A DNA stretch of 64,000 nucleotides from Gemmatimonadota bacterium (GCA_028287235.1 JAQBQB010000030.1:248001-312000); one strand, 5' to 3'. Positions 25,688 to 34,727 are shown, counted from the stretch's first letter. The notes: generated by a model not told the origin, from the letters alone. A program made the numbers and translations.

Positions 25688-25768
25688 ATGACAGCGAGAT
25701 GACAATCGCATGACAGCCGGCGACATGACGCGAAGCTGACATGCGCGCAGCCATGAGCGTTCTAGAAT
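25688..25768 (+). promoter_or_regulatory. Pho-box-like direct-repeat array and candidate -10
   Basis: Seven-base units ATGACAG (25688), ATGACAA (25699) and ATGACAG (25710) recur every 11 bases. After a gap, ATGACGC (25725) and CTGACAT (25736) are again 11 apart. On the minus strand the first three read CTGTCAT-N4-TTGTCAT-N4-CTGTCAT, the layout of PhoB/OmpR-family sites. A -10-like TAGAAT follows at 25763-25768, upstream of the PepSY gene. The regulator is not encoded nearby. Confidence 0.6.
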
Positions 25769-25884
25769 GTTCCAATGTTTTGCGCGTCTGTTACCGGACC
25801 AATGCGCGCGCAAACGGGTATGGAATCGGGAAGGCGCCGCCACTCGGCGTCGAACGACTTCCATCTCATGAAGGAGCAGCACAC

Positions 25885-26274
25885 ATGAAGATCAGAATCC
25901 TCGCGACCGCCGCGGCGATCGTTACGCTCGCCGCCGGCCACGCACACGCCCAGGCACAGACGTCGTACAAGCGCGATCTCCCCGACTCGCTCGTTCGCGA
26001 AGCGAAGGTCACCGAGTCCGCCGCCATCGCCATGGCCAAGAAGGCCGTGCCGAACGGCGAGGTCGCCAGCATCGAGCTCGAGCGCGAAGGCGGTAAGCTC
26101 ATCTATTCGATGGACGTGAAGACCGCCGGCAAGAAGGGCATCGACGAGGTCAACGTCGACGCGAAGACCGGCCGCATGGTCGGCGGCGTGCAGCATGAGA
26201 ACCCGGCTACCGAAAGCGCCGAAGCGAAAGCCGAGGCCGCGGCCGCCAAGCACGCTGCGAAGAACAAGGCGTAA
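25885..26274 (+). CDS. Secreted PepSY-domain protein
   Basis: A 129-residue protein with a clean signal peptide (ends AHAQA) and one PepSY domain (VTESAAIAMAKKAVPNGEVASIELEREGGKLIYSMDVK, DEVNVDAKTGRMV), with an Ala/Lys/Glu-rich tail. PepSY domains act as periplasmic protease inhibitors or sensors. AAGGAG eight bases upstream fixes the ATG. A direct-repeat array resembling Pho boxes lies in front, which suggests control by an OmpR-family regulator. Confidence 0.85.
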   Translation: MKIRILATAAAIVTLAAGHAHAQAQTSYKRDLPDSLVREAKVTESAAIAMAKKAVPNGEVASIELEREGGKLIYSMDVKTAGKKGIDEVNVDAKTGRMVGGVQHENPATESAEAKAEAAAAKHAAKNKA

Positions 26275-26555
26275 TCGGCACGCCACGATCCGCGCGGCGA
26301 CAGCCTCACGCCTGAGCTCTCTCGAATATCATCGGGCTGTAGGGCAGCATCTGTACGTTGCAGATGGAGGCTGCCGTCGCGCACCAGCCGCACCTCGCCA
26401 CCCGCTTCAGCCGGACATCGAATGTGACCAGCAAACGGGAAGCGCAGCTGAGCGCCACGGTGGCCTGGAGCCTCGGCGCGTATTTTGAGGAGGACTAGCG
26501 CGACGCCGTACGGCGTCCCTGAGCCCGTCACCAGCCGTAAGCACCGGAAGCCGAG
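26275..26555. other. Intergenic region with a 16-bp perfect palindrome
   Basis: No gene is supported here. GACGCCGTACGGCGTC at 26502-26517 is a perfect palindrome just upstream of the DksA-like gene. It could be an operator; there is no T-tract. Confidence 0.4.
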
Positions 26556-26924
26556 ATGCCACTCACCGACACGCAACGTCAGGAAGTCGAGCGCCGCCTG
26601 CACGAGGAGCGCGCGAGCGCGCTCCGCGCCCTCAACCGCCTCGTGGATGAGAGCGCCGAAGCGTCGGAGCAAGACCGCGCGAGCGATCTGTCCGCGGTTC
26701 CCTTTCACACCGCCGATCTCGGCACCGACACTATGGATGCGGAGCTCGACGCCTCGAACGCCACGCGCACGTCGCGCGAGCTCAACGAGATCGACGCGGC
26801 GCTCGAGCGGTTGTACAAGAACCCGAAGCAATTCGGTATCTGTGAGAATACCGGAGAGGAGATCAAGTTCGAGCGGCTGCTGATAATTCCATGGGCTCGC
26901 ACCTGTGGCGAGGCGGAGGCCTAG
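26556..26924 (+). CDS. TraR/DksA-family protein with degenerate zinc finger
   Basis: A 122-residue protein: an N-terminal coiled coil (ERRLHEERASALRALNRL), the acidic linker and the C-terminal DksA/TraR finger motif (FGICENTGEEIKFERLLIIPWARTC). The canonical finger has four cysteines (two CxxC pairs). Here only C96 and C117 remain; the partners are Thr99 and Ala120. DksA-type proteins enter the RNA polymerase secondary channel. Loss of zinc ligands is common in one branch of this family, so function may be retained. GGAAG precedes the ATG by six bases. Confidence 0.8.
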   Translation: MPLTDTQRQEVERRLHEERASALRALNRLVDESAEASEQDRASDLSAVPFHTADLGTDTMDAELDASNATRTSRELNEIDAALERLYKNPKQFGICENTGEEIKFERLLIIPWARTCGEAEA

Positions 26925-27021
26925 CCGCTATCGGATTTCCGTGCCGATAATAGATTGAGGCCACCTCCCGCCATCCCTCCCGCCGGTCGGGTCGACCCTC
27001 CTCCGAAGCACCAGCAGGTTC

Positions 27022-28686
27022 ATGATGCGGCCCCACCGCAGGCTAGCGACGTTGCTTGCCGCGTTTGCCGTCGTTGCCGCTGCGCTCCTTGCGCTGCTCA
27101 CGACGCCAACCGGTGCGAGCGCCCAAACGTGCGACACGACGACCACGCGCACGACCTACGCCGGCCGGGGCGGGGTCATGCCCGTCATCCGCTCGATCGC
27201 TGTTCGCACCGACGCACCGATCGCGCTGCCCATCGGCGGTACCTGGCTCTCCTCGCTCCGGCGGACCACCGAGTCGCACATCGTCCGCCGGCAACTGTTG
27301 TTCGCCCCGGGCGAACGAATCGACACGCTGCGTATCGCGGAAACGCTGCGCCGGTTGCGCGACCAGCGGCTGTATGCCGACGTCGTCCTCGAGGTGGCGC
27401 GCTGCGCCGGCGCGGATTCCGTGGACCTCACCGTCGCGACGCGCGACGCGTGGACGCTCCGGCCCATCGCCCGCGTCGTGCCGCCGGCCACCGTGTCGCT
27501 CGGCGTGGAAGACCGCAACGTCCTCGGCACCGCGCGGTCGGTCTCGATCAGCAACGACCAGACGGAACGCGGGCACGGCGGCAGCGTCGCCATCACCGAC
27601 CCCTGGTTGTTCGGAACGAATGTCATCGGCGGCATTCGCTTCTCCGACGTGGCGGGAAACCATTTGTTGCGCGCGAGTCTGCGCCATCACGAGATCAGCA
27701 ACTTCGATCCGTGGCGCGCCGAGGCATCGCTCGCGCGGCAGACGTTCAGCGACATGCGTCCACGCGAGCACGCGCTCGGAACGCTGTACGTCGCCGCGCA
27801 GGTGGGGCACACGATCGGCAACTCGCGTATGTCCATCACCCTTCCGTATGTCGGCGCCGAGCTGGATAGCGCCCACGTCATCGCGGTACGCCGGGGCGAT
27901 CTGGGAATTCCCGGCGACCATCAACGGCGCTTCATCGGGCTCGACGCGGGGCTGCTCCGTCGCGCGGCGCAGTTCGACACGGTGAGCTGGTTCGTTCCAC
28001 ATCGCGGCTTTCTCGACATTCCGAGCGGTTTCGAGGAGGACGTGATGATCGCGCCGGGCACGGATCGCGCGCAGCACGCCGCGGCGGCGCGCTTCGATGC
28101 CTGGGCCGGACGCATGTGGATTCCGCGCCGTGGCCAGCTCGTGACTGCCGACCTCTGGTCCTCGGGCTTCGTCGGCAACGTCCGCGCGAACCAGATCGAC
28201 CGCGTTGCGCTATCCGGATACCAGGAGGCGCGCGGCGGCTTCTGGGGCGGGCGCGTGATGTTCGAGCAGCTCCTCCAGCTCGACCCCGATCTGAGAATTC
28301 TGTCGCTCGCCACGGTCGCGAACGATCCCTCGTTTCCCGCGGTGCCGCAGCCCTTCCGCCTCGCCGACCGCGTCTTTACCTCCTCGGCCGAGCGCTCGGT
28401 GCATCTGCGGCCGGTTGGGCGTTCGTCGTCGCTCGACGGCGCGCTGTTCGCTGCCGCATCGGCCCGGTGGGACGCTCCGACGATGGGCACCGACCATTTT
28501 GCGGTCGCCATCGTGGGTGCGCGCCTGCGGCTTCTCGCCGCGAACGGCGCCATTTCGTCGACACGAGTCGACGTATCGTATCCGGTAGCCGCGAGCGGCA
28601 GCGTGGTGCGGCGACTGCTCGTGAGCGTCAGCATCGCGCCGCTGTTCGATACGGCGCGCCAGCGCGACGGACGGCGGCGGCAGTAG
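27022..28686 (+). CDS. Outer-membrane protein with POTRA-like N-terminus (Omp85/TamA-like)
   Basis: A 554-residue protein with signal peptide (ends ASAQ). A POTRA-like module follows (ESHIVRRQLLFAPGERIDTLRIAETLRRLRDQRLYADVVLEVARC, then VDLTVATRDAWTL), then a strand-rich, aromatic-poor C-terminal half typical of a barrel. Only one or two POTRA units are present, fewer than in BamA. It may be a TamA- or Omp85-like assembly or translocation protein. It stands alone between a DksA-like gene and a convergent permease gene. Confidence 0.7.
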   Translation: MMRPHRRLATLLAAFAVVAAALLALLTTPTGASAQTCDTTTTRTTYAGRGGVMPVIRSIAVRTDAPIALPIGGTWLSSLRRTTESHIVRRQLLFAPGERIDTLRIAETLRRLRDQRLYADVVLEVARCAGADSVDLTVATRDAWTLRPIARVVPPATVSLGVEDRNVLGTARSVSISNDQTERGHGGSVAITDPWLFGTNVIGGIRFSDVAGNHLLRASLRHHEISNFDPWRAEASLARQTFSDMRPREHALGTLYVAAQVGHTIGNSRMSITLPYVGAELDSAHVIAVRRGDLGIPGDHQRRFIGLDAGLLRRAAQFDTVSWFVPHRGFLDIPSGFEEDVMIAPGTDRAQHAAAARFDAWAGRMWIPRRGQLVTADLWSSGFVGNVRANQIDRVALSGYQEARGGFWGGRVMFEQLLQLDPDLRILSLATVANDPSFPAVPQPFRLADRVFTSSAERSVHLRPVGRSSSLDGALFAAASARWDAPTMGTDHFAVAIVGARLRLLAANGAISSTRVDVSYPVAASGSVVRRLLVSVSIAPLFDTARQRDGRRRQ

Positions 28687-28704
28687 CCGTCGGCGCCGCG
28701 GTCG

Positions 28705-31350
28705 CTACTCCTGCCGCAGCGTCGTCGTCGGGTCGATTGTCGTCGCCGCTCGCGAGGGAACGAACGCGGCGCCCATGCACGCGGCGAGGACGCAGAGCGA
28801 TCCACCGACGAACGCCACGAGGTCGAATGCGGGCATGCTTTGAATGCTCGACGCGAGCACCCGTGCGACGCCCATGGCGAGGATGCCCCCGATGGCGATC
28901 CCGGAGAATGCGTGGCGCACCGATTGGCTCAGCACGAGCTTCAGGACATCGCGCGTCGTTGCGCCCAATGCCAGTCGAATCCCGATCTCCCGCGTGCGCT
29001 GGCCGACGACGTACGACACGACGCCGTACACTCCCGCCAGCGTGAGGCAGAGCGCCAGGATGCCGAGCGACAACGAGACCCAGTAGGCCACCCGGTACGG
29101 ATAGACGCCGCCGGCAACGAATGTCTCCAGCCGATCGATGCGGCTCACGGCCCCCGGCGTCGTGCGCTCGAGATCGTCGTCGAGCGTGCGCTTCGCCAAC
29201 GCAGGGTCGCCGCGAACCTTCGCGAGAAAGCAACAGCCGCTGCTGTCGGCGTTCGTGAGGAGATACATGACGGCGCGGTCGCTTCCGTTCTCGAGCGACT
29301 GCGTCACGACGTTTCGCGCGATCCCAACGACGCGCGCATTCTGGAATTGACGCAGCGAACTATCGTCGGCGCCGCGAACGCCCGCCTCGCGGCGCTGGAG
29401 GTGAATCGTCTGCCCGAGCGGGCTCGCGCCCGGCCAGAGCTGCCGCGCGGCCGTTTCGCTGACGACCACCGCCGGCGTTGCACTGTGCTCGTCCTGCGGA
29501 CTGAACTCGCGTCCGCCGGCGATTCCAATCGTCAGCACGTCGAAGTACGACGACGAAACGCGATTGTACGCGACGTCGACCACCGAAGAATCTCCGCTTC
29601 GGACCACGGCGACCGTGGGAAAGTGCGCGTCGAGCGGGAGCGTCGCCGCCGCCGCGACGACGTCGACGAGCGCACTCTGACGCAGTCGCGCGAGAACGGC
29701 CGCGCGCGATCGATCCACGGTCTCAATTGATACGACGTCGCGCGTCCGAATGCCGATATCCGTCCGCCCGAGGCGACCGGCCTCGCGAAGGAGGATCGCC
29801 GCGACAATGAGCAGCAGCGTCGAGACCGTCACCTGGGCGACGACGAGTGCATTTCGCAGGCGCGTCGGAGAACGCTCCGCACCGAAGTTGCCGCGCGTCG
29901 CCTGCACGACGCTCAGTTTCGTGGTTTGAAGGGACGGCGCGAGCCCGAAGAACAGCGCGGACGCGAACGCCGTGCCGAAGGTGAAGAGGAGCACGCGTGC
30001 GTCCGGCTGCAATGGAACGAGGCGAACGAACGGCGCCAGATCCGCCGGCAGCGTCGCGAACATGGCACGGACTCCCACGCCGATCGCGAGCCACGCGATC
30101 GCGAAGCCCAGCGCCACCGCCGGCAGCGCGAGCAGCATGCTCTCGGTAACGAGTTGGCGAACGAGCCGTGCGCGCGAGGCACCAAGCGCCAGGCGAACTC
30201 CGAGCTCGCGTTGGCGTGCGAGGCCGCGCGCGAGCATCATGTTCGCGACATTCGCGCAGGCAAGCAGCAGCACGAGCGCGAACGCCACCGCGATGGGCGT
30301 GAAGACGAGATACGACTTGAGCGAACGCGGGAGCGGGCTGGCGCGCGATATGAGGAAGACGTGGGCGGCAAGGCTGCTATCGGGCCGGCCGGCGCCCTGC
30401 GTTTGCATCTTCGACAGAGTCGCGGTCGCCGCCTGTAATTCGCTCGTGTTCGGCGCGAGTCGTCCGAGCAACGATAGCAGCTCCGGACGGGAGGGCGCGC
30501 TGAGATCCGCGGACTCTTCGAATCTCGGCAGCATTCCTAACGGCACCCAGAAGTCGCGCGGCTTCTTGAACAATCCCTCAAAGCCCGCTCGAGCAACACC
30601 GACAACTTGATATGGGTAACCGCGCAACAGAATTCGGCGGCCGACGATGTTCGAATCGCCGCCGAAGCGATTGCGCCACGCGGAATGGCTGAGCACGATC
30701 ACGGGCGAGCCGTCGACGGGGCCGGCATCGTCGGGGACGAGCATCCGCCCGAGCGCCGGCTGCACTCCGAGCATCCCGAAGAAATCTCCAGTGACGGCGT
30801 CGCCGTTTGCCGCAACGCCATTGAGGCGCGTGCTCACCGTGTGAAAGGCCGCGAGCCCCGCGAAGGCTGGATTGTCGCGCCGCAGCGTGGAATAATCCGC
30901 CAAGCTGAAATCGTGAATCCGTCCGACACGGTCCATCCATTGGAGCGAGTACAGCGAATGCGGATCGCGTACGTCGAACGGCCGCAAGACGTACGCATTG
31001 AAGATCGTGAATACGCTTGCCGTCAGCCCGATGCCGAGCCCGATGGTCAGCACGACCGACAGCGCGAACGTCGGGGCTCGGCGGAAGGCGCGTAATGCGT
31101 ACCGGACGTCCTGCGCGATCTCTTCGACCGGCCGGAGACCGCGTACGTCGCGGGCGTCTTCTTTCACGAGGTCGAGGTTTCCGAACTCGCGGCGCGCAAG
31201 AGCGCGAGCCTGGTGCGGATCGGCGCCGGCCGCTTCGTGCTTCCGCGCCTGCATCTCGATGTGGAACTCGAGCTCCTCGCTGAGCTCTTGCTCTGCCCGT
31301 CGCGGGGCGAATAGAGCACGCACGCGAAGGACCACGTCGGACCATTTCAT
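28705..31350 (-). CDS. ADOP-type FtsX/MacB permease
   Basis: An 881-residue permease of the acidobacterial duplicated orphan permease type. An N-terminal prefix domain (RAEQELSEELEFHIEMQARKHEAAG) precedes two MacB_PCD/FtsX units, each with a periplasmic domain and C-terminal helices (one near 330-420, one near 750-870, ending VPSRAATTIDPTTTLRQE). No ATPase is encoded nearby. It probably extrudes lipids, peptides or drugs, or acts mechanically; the substrate is unknown. It starts one base after the PadR gene stop, so the pair is an operon. Confidence 0.9.
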   Translation of the reverse strand: MKWSDVVLRVRALFAPRRAEQELSEELEFHIEMQARKHEAAGADPHQARALARREFGNLDLVKEDARDVRGLRPVEEIAQDVRYALRAFRRAPTFALSVVLTIGLGIGLTASVFTIFNAYVLRPFDVRDPHSLYSLQWMDRVGRIHDFSLADYSTLRRDNPAFAGLAAFHTVSTRLNGVAANGDAVTGDFFGMLGVQPALGRMLVPDDAGPVDGSPVIVLSHSAWRNRFGGDSNIVGRRILLRGYPYQVVGVARAGFEGLFKKPRDFWVPLGMLPRFEESADLSAPSRPELLSLLGRLAPNTSELQAATATLSKMQTQGAGRPDSSLAAHVFLISRASPLPRSLKSYLVFTPIAVAFALVLLLACANVANMMLARGLARQRELGVRLALGASRARLVRQLVTESMLLALPAVALGFAIAWLAIGVGVRAMFATLPADLAPFVRLVPLQPDARVLLFTFGTAFASALFFGLAPSLQTTKLSVVQATRGNFGAERSPTRLRNALVVAQVTVSTLLLIVAAILLREAGRLGRTDIGIRTRDVVSIETVDRSRAAVLARLRQSALVDVVAAAATLPLDAHFPTVAVVRSGDSSVVDVAYNRVSSSYFDVLTIGIAGGREFSPQDEHSATPAVVVSETAARQLWPGASPLGQTIHLQRREAGVRGADDSSLRQFQNARVVGIARNVVTQSLENGSDRAVMYLLTNADSSGCCFLAKVRGDPALAKRTLDDDLERTTPGAVSRIDRLETFVAGGVYPYRVAYWVSLSLGILALCLTLAGVYGVVSYVVGQRTREIGIRLALGATTRDVLKLVLSQSVRHAFSGIAIGGILAMGVARVLASSIQSMPAFDLVAFVGGSLCVLAACMGAAFVPSRAATTIDPTTTLRQE

Positions 31351-31351
31351 G

Positions 31352-31684
31352 TCAGGCCAGCCGCATCACTCGGCCGACCGCAGCCGAAAAGCGTGTCCAT
31401 TGCTCGGCCTCCTCATCGAGTTGGCGCCGGCCCGAGGCCGTGAGGCTGTAGAAGCGCGCACGGCGGCCGAGCTCCGAGACGCCCCACTCCGAGGTGATCC
31501 ACCCTTGATGCTCCAGGCGGTGGAGCGCAGGATAGAGGGAGCCCTGATTCACGCGAAGCACGTCGCGCGAGAGCAGTTGGATGCGCTCGGAGATCGCCCA
31601 TCCGTGCCGCGACTCGGCGACGAGCGTGCGGAGGATGAGGAGGTCGAGCGTGCCCTGGAGCAGGTCCAGCCGTGTCGTGGTCAT
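31352..31684 (-). CDS. PadR-family transcriptional regulator
   Basis: A 110-residue winged-helix protein with the PadR pattern LLQGTLDLLILRTL, HGWAISERIQ, VNQGSLYPALHRLEHQGWITSEWG and RRARFYSLTASGRRQL. PadR proteins repress neighbouring transporter genes. It is encoded immediately before an ADOP permease. The ATG at 31684 is preferred to a TTG at 31705 because nested operator-like repeats occupy the sequence just upstream; no Shine-Dalgarno is seen, so the message may be leaderless. Confidence 0.9.
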   Translation of the reverse strand: MTTTRLDLLQGTLDLLILRTLVAESRHGWAISERIQLLSRDVLRVNQGSLYPALHRLEHQGWITSEWGVSELGRRARFYSLTASGRRQLDEEAEQWTRFSAAVGRVMRLA

Positions 31685-31740
31685 GGTGTCGTTTGTCGAC
31701 ACCAATAATGCGAGTGTTGGTGTCGAATGTCAACACCAAC
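31685..31740. promoter_or_regulatory. Nested PadR-like operator repeats
   Basis: Three interleaved inverted repeats of the same half-site: GGTGTCG/CGACACC (31685-31703), TCGACACCAA/TTGGTGTCGA (31696-31705 with 31717-31726) and GTTGGTGT/ACACCAAC (31716-31723 with 31733-31740). They abut the PadR start codon, which is expected for autorepression. Confidence 0.75.
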
Positions 31741-31754
31741 AGCCGCGCGTGTCG

Positions 31755-32210
31755 CTAGACCAGCCGCACCCGCGCTGGCCACACCTTCCATAGAATGATG
31801 AACACGGCCAGCGCCGCCGCCGCGACCACCGCCGCGACGGGCTGATTCCCGAGAATGATTCGCGCGATGATGTACAGGTCGAGCGCCGTCGCCACGGCAA
31901 GGGGAACCATGCTCCACATCAACAATCGGGACGACACGTCGATGAATCGCCTCGACACGCTCATCGGCTCACGTTGGCGGTGCAGGGCAGCGGGCGTCAT
32001 GACGAGCGCGACGGACACGACCACACACAGAATGGCCGCCAGGTGGAGTCGCTGCTCGTTCGCCGAAACGGCCTCGGCAAACCGCTGGTTGAAGATCGCG
32101 ACCAACTGGAAGCCGAACAGCGCCTGCACGCCGGGAAGAACCATGCGGCATTCCTCGAGCAGATGCTTCGCCGCGTCCTCGAGCGACAGTTGCTTCTCGT
32201 TGTCGGGCAT
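31755..32210 (-). CDS. Four-helix membrane protein, DUF6328-like
   Basis: A 151-residue inner-membrane protein with four predicted helices. The pattern LEECRMVLPGVQALFGFQLVAIFNQRF near the start and MTPAALHRQ after helix 2 resembles the DUF6328 family of unknown function. GGAGG lies four bases before the ATG. It is divergent from the acyltransferase gene and separate from the PadR/ADOP unit on the same strand. Confidence 0.75.
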   Translation of the reverse strand: MPDNEKQLSLEDAAKHLLEECRMVLPGVQALFGFQLVAIFNQRFAEAVSANEQRLHLAAILCVVVSVALVMTPAALHRQREPMSVSRRFIDVSSRLLMWSMVPLAVATALDLYIIARIILGNQPVAAVVAAAALAVFIILWKVWPARVRLV

Positions 32211-32301
32211 CGATCCTCCGGGACCGGCGGGTTCAGACGGACGTTAACACTCCCCCGGGCCGGGTTGTAACTTCGGCCGCCTGCTTCCCGTACCCCATAG
32301 G

Positions 32302-34275
32302 ATGTCGTCCGACCGCCCTGGCTTCCGCCCCGACATCGAAGGCATGCGCGGTGCCGCGATTCTCCTGGTCGTCGGCTTTCACGCCGGGGTCTCGTGGCTG
32401 GCCGGCGGTTACGTGGGCGTGGACATCTTCTTCGTCCTGTCGGGCTACCTCATCACCGGCCTGCTCGTCCGCGAGCTGCGGCGAACGGGCGACGTCGACC
32501 TCGCCGAGTTCTACGCGCGGCGCGCGCTGCGTCTGCTGCCGGCGCTGCTCGTCGTGTTGCTGGCGACAATCGGCATCGCGCTCTGGCTGTACGCGCCGAT
32601 CGACCAGCGGCTCATCGCCTCCAACGGTCGCGCGGTGGCGCTCTATTGGAGCAACGTGCTGTTCGCGCAGGGCGCCGTGGATTACCACGCGAATTCGGCG
32701 AACCCCTTTCTTCACACCTGGTCGCTCGCGGTCGAAGAGCAGTTCTACATCATCTGGCCACTGCTGTTCGTGCTCGTCGGGCGTGCCTACGGCGCGTCTG
32801 GATCGACGCGGAGGCGAATCGCCACCTGGGTCGCAGTCGCCGGGGCGTTGTCGTTCGTCGCGTCGCTGTACGTCACGCGTGTAGCGCAGCCATGGGCGTT
32901 CTTCGGCATGCCGACGCGGATCTGGGAGTTCGCGCTCGGCGGGCTCGTGGCGCTTGCGGTCAATGATGAACCTCTAACAGACTGGAAGTGGGGCACGCTG
33001 CTCCAGGTGGCCGGCCTCGTCGCGATCGGAATCGCCGTGCTGTCGTACCACCAGGGCATGCCTTATCCGGGAGGTCCGGCGCTCGTTCCCGCGCTGGGTG
33101 GCGCCGCGATATTGGCGGGCGGACGCCGCGCGCCCACCGGTCCGGTTACCGGCGTGCTGAGCGCATCGCCGCTCCGCTGGCTTGGTCGCATGTCGTACTC
33201 CTGGTATCTCTGGCACTGGCCGCTCGTCGGCGCGGCCGCGGTCGTCGATTGGGAGATCGGCGTGGCCGGACGGCTCGCTTGGTCGGCGGCGGCGCTCGGG
33301 CTCGCGATGCTCACGTACTATTTCGTCGAGGAGCCGGCGCGCCGCGGCAAGCTGTTTCGCGGCCGTCCGCAACTCCTGTCGGCGCTCGCGCTGGGCGCGA
33401 GCGTGGTTGCCGCATTGATCGCGTACGGCGCGATGTTCGTCGCGGCGCGCAACGCGGCGCCGCCGGTGCAGCAACGACTTGCGGCAGCGCGCCACGATGG
33501 CATGGGCCACGACTGCTGGGGCTCGCTGCTCGAGAACGCCACGGCGCCATGCATCTTCGGTGACGCGCGCGCATCGACGACCGTCGCGCTTTTGGGCGAC
33601 TCGCACGCCGAACACTGGCTGCCGGCGCTCGATCGCATCGGACGCGAGCGCGGATGGAAGATCGTGGCGATGGTGAAGCCGGCCTGTCCTGTCGCCGACA
33701 TGCCGGAGCTCGTGAACAATCGGCTCAAGCGGCGCTACAACGAGTGCACCGAATGGCGGCGGCGGATGCTCGAGCGAATCGTTCGCATGCGGCCGGCGGC
33801 CGTGGTGCTCTCGAGCTACGATCACTACATGCCGCGGAGCGGCGACGGCGAGGACTGGCAGGTGACGCCGGCGCTCTGGCGCGCGGGGCTGCGCCGCACG
33901 TACGGCATGTTGTCGCGGGCCGGCATTAACACCGTCGTGATTCGCGGCACGCCGATGACGGGATTCAACGTACCAGGCTGTCTCTCGCGGCGAGCGAGCG
34001 GCGCGCCGTTCTCGGCCAAGCCGTGCGTGTACGACCTCGCGCGCTCGCTGTCGCCCGTCGCGATTGCCGCGCAGAACGACGCGGCGCGTGGGCTCGCCCA
34101 CATCGCGTTCGTCGACATGACCGACCGGTTCTGCGCCACCGTGCGCTGCCCGGTCGTGGTCCGTGGGGCGATCGTCTTCAAGGACGACGATCACATCACG
34201 GCAACGTTTAGCCGCGCCGAGGGACCGGTGTTGGGCGCGCGGATCGGAGCGGCGATGGTGCGGCTCGGACGCTGA
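32302..34275 (+). CDS. Acyltransferase-3/SGNH peptidoglycan or polysaccharide O-acetyltransferase (OatA-like)
   Basis: A 657-residue two-domain protein. The N-terminal acyltransferase-3 domain has about ten helices (RPDIEGMRGAAILLVVGFHAG, YVGVDIFFVLSGYLITGLL, FYARRALRLLPAL, WSLAVEEQFYIIWPLL). It is joined to a C-terminal SGNH esterase-like domain with block I LLGDSHAEHW and a final DDDHIT. It would move acetyl groups across the membrane and transfer them to cell-surface glycan. It stands alone, divergent from the DUF6328-like gene. Confidence 0.9.
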   Translation: MSSDRPGFRPDIEGMRGAAILLVVGFHAGVSWLAGGYVGVDIFFVLSGYLITGLLVRELRRTGDVDLAEFYARRALRLLPALLVVLLATIGIALWLYAPIDQRLIASNGRAVALYWSNVLFAQGAVDYHANSANPFLHTWSLAVEEQFYIIWPLLFVLVGRAYGASGSTRRRIATWVAVAGALSFVASLYVTRVAQPWAFFGMPTRIWEFALGGLVALAVNDEPLTDWKWGTLLQVAGLVAIGIAVLSYHQGMPYPGGPALVPALGGAAILAGGRRAPTGPVTGVLSASPLRWLGRMSYSWYLWHWPLVGAAAVVDWEIGVAGRLAWSAAALGLAMLTYYFVEEPARRGKLFRGRPQLLSALALGASVVAALIAYGAMFVAARNAAPPVQQRLAAARHDGMGHDCWGSLLENATAPCIFGDARASTTVALLGDSHAEHWLPALDRIGRERGWKIVAMVKPACPVADMPELVNNRLKRRYNECTEWRRRMLERIVRMRPAAVVLSSYDHYMPRSGDGEDWQVTPALWRAGLRRTYGMLSRAGINTVVIRGTPMTGFNVPGCLSRRASGAPFSAKPCVYDLARSLSPVAIAAQNDAARGLAHIAFVDMTDRFCATVRCPVVVRGAIVFKDDDHITATFSRAEGPVLGARIGAAMVRLGR

Positions 34276-34315
34276 GTCCCCGGCGGAGGGTTCGGCCCGG
34301 CTGTGCGCGTTCCAC

Positions 34316-34358
34316 ATGATTATCACATCTTGACAATCATATGGAGCGATCCTATCCT
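34316..34358 (+). promoter_or_regulatory. Sigma-70 promoter overlapped by an inverted repeat
   Basis: TTGACA (34330-34335) and TATCCT (34353-34358) are separated by exactly 17 bases. The inverted repeat ATGATT-N13-AATCAT (34316-34321 with 34335-34340) straddles the -35, as expected of a repressor site. The downstream gene is a PadR regulator, starting 30 bases after the -10. Confidence 0.8.
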
Positions 34359-34387
34359 GAGATCGAACACCAACCTCGCGAGCCGCC

Positions 34388-34723
34388 GTGGACGAGACGA
34401 ACACCGACGTCATTCAGGGCACGCTGGACATGCTGATCCTCAAGACGCTCAGCCTGCAGCCGCTGCACGGCTTCGGCATTGGGCGGCGCATCGAGCAGAT
34501 CTCGCGCGGCGTCTTCAAGGTCAACCCAGGCTCGCTGCTCACGGCGCTGCAACGCCTCGAGCGCGCCGGATGGCTCGACGCGGAATGGCGGCAGACCGAG
34601 AACTCGCGGCGCGCGAAGTTCTATTCACTCACACGCACCGGACGTAGGCAGCTCGAGGTCGAGACTGAAGACTGGAGCCGCCGAACGTCCGCCGTCGCGC
34701 GCCTCCTCAAGGCCGAGGGCTGA
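34388..34723 (+). CDS. PadR-family transcriptional regulator
   Basis: A 111-residue winged-helix regulator: IQGTLDMLILKTL, HGFGIGRRIEQ, VNPGSLLTALQRLERAGWLDAEW, RRAKFYSLTRTGRRQLEVE. GTG start at 34388. It precedes a second ADOP permease by four bases, repeating the PadR-ADOP arrangement at 28.7-31.7 kb in the opposite orientation. A consensus-like promoter with an operator-like repeat lies directly upstream, so autoregulation is likely. Confidence 0.9.
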   Translation: MDETNTDVIQGTLDMLILKTLSLQPLHGFGIGRRIEQISRGVFKVNPGSLLTALQRLERAGWLDAEWRQTENSRRAKFYSLTRTGRRQLEVETEDWSRRTSAVARLLKAEG

Positions 34724-34727
34724 GCGG

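Noticed and set aside
26103-26831. Minus-strand 242-residue frame
   Set aside because: Antisense to the PepSY and DksA-like genes and crosses their intergenic region; no domain pattern.
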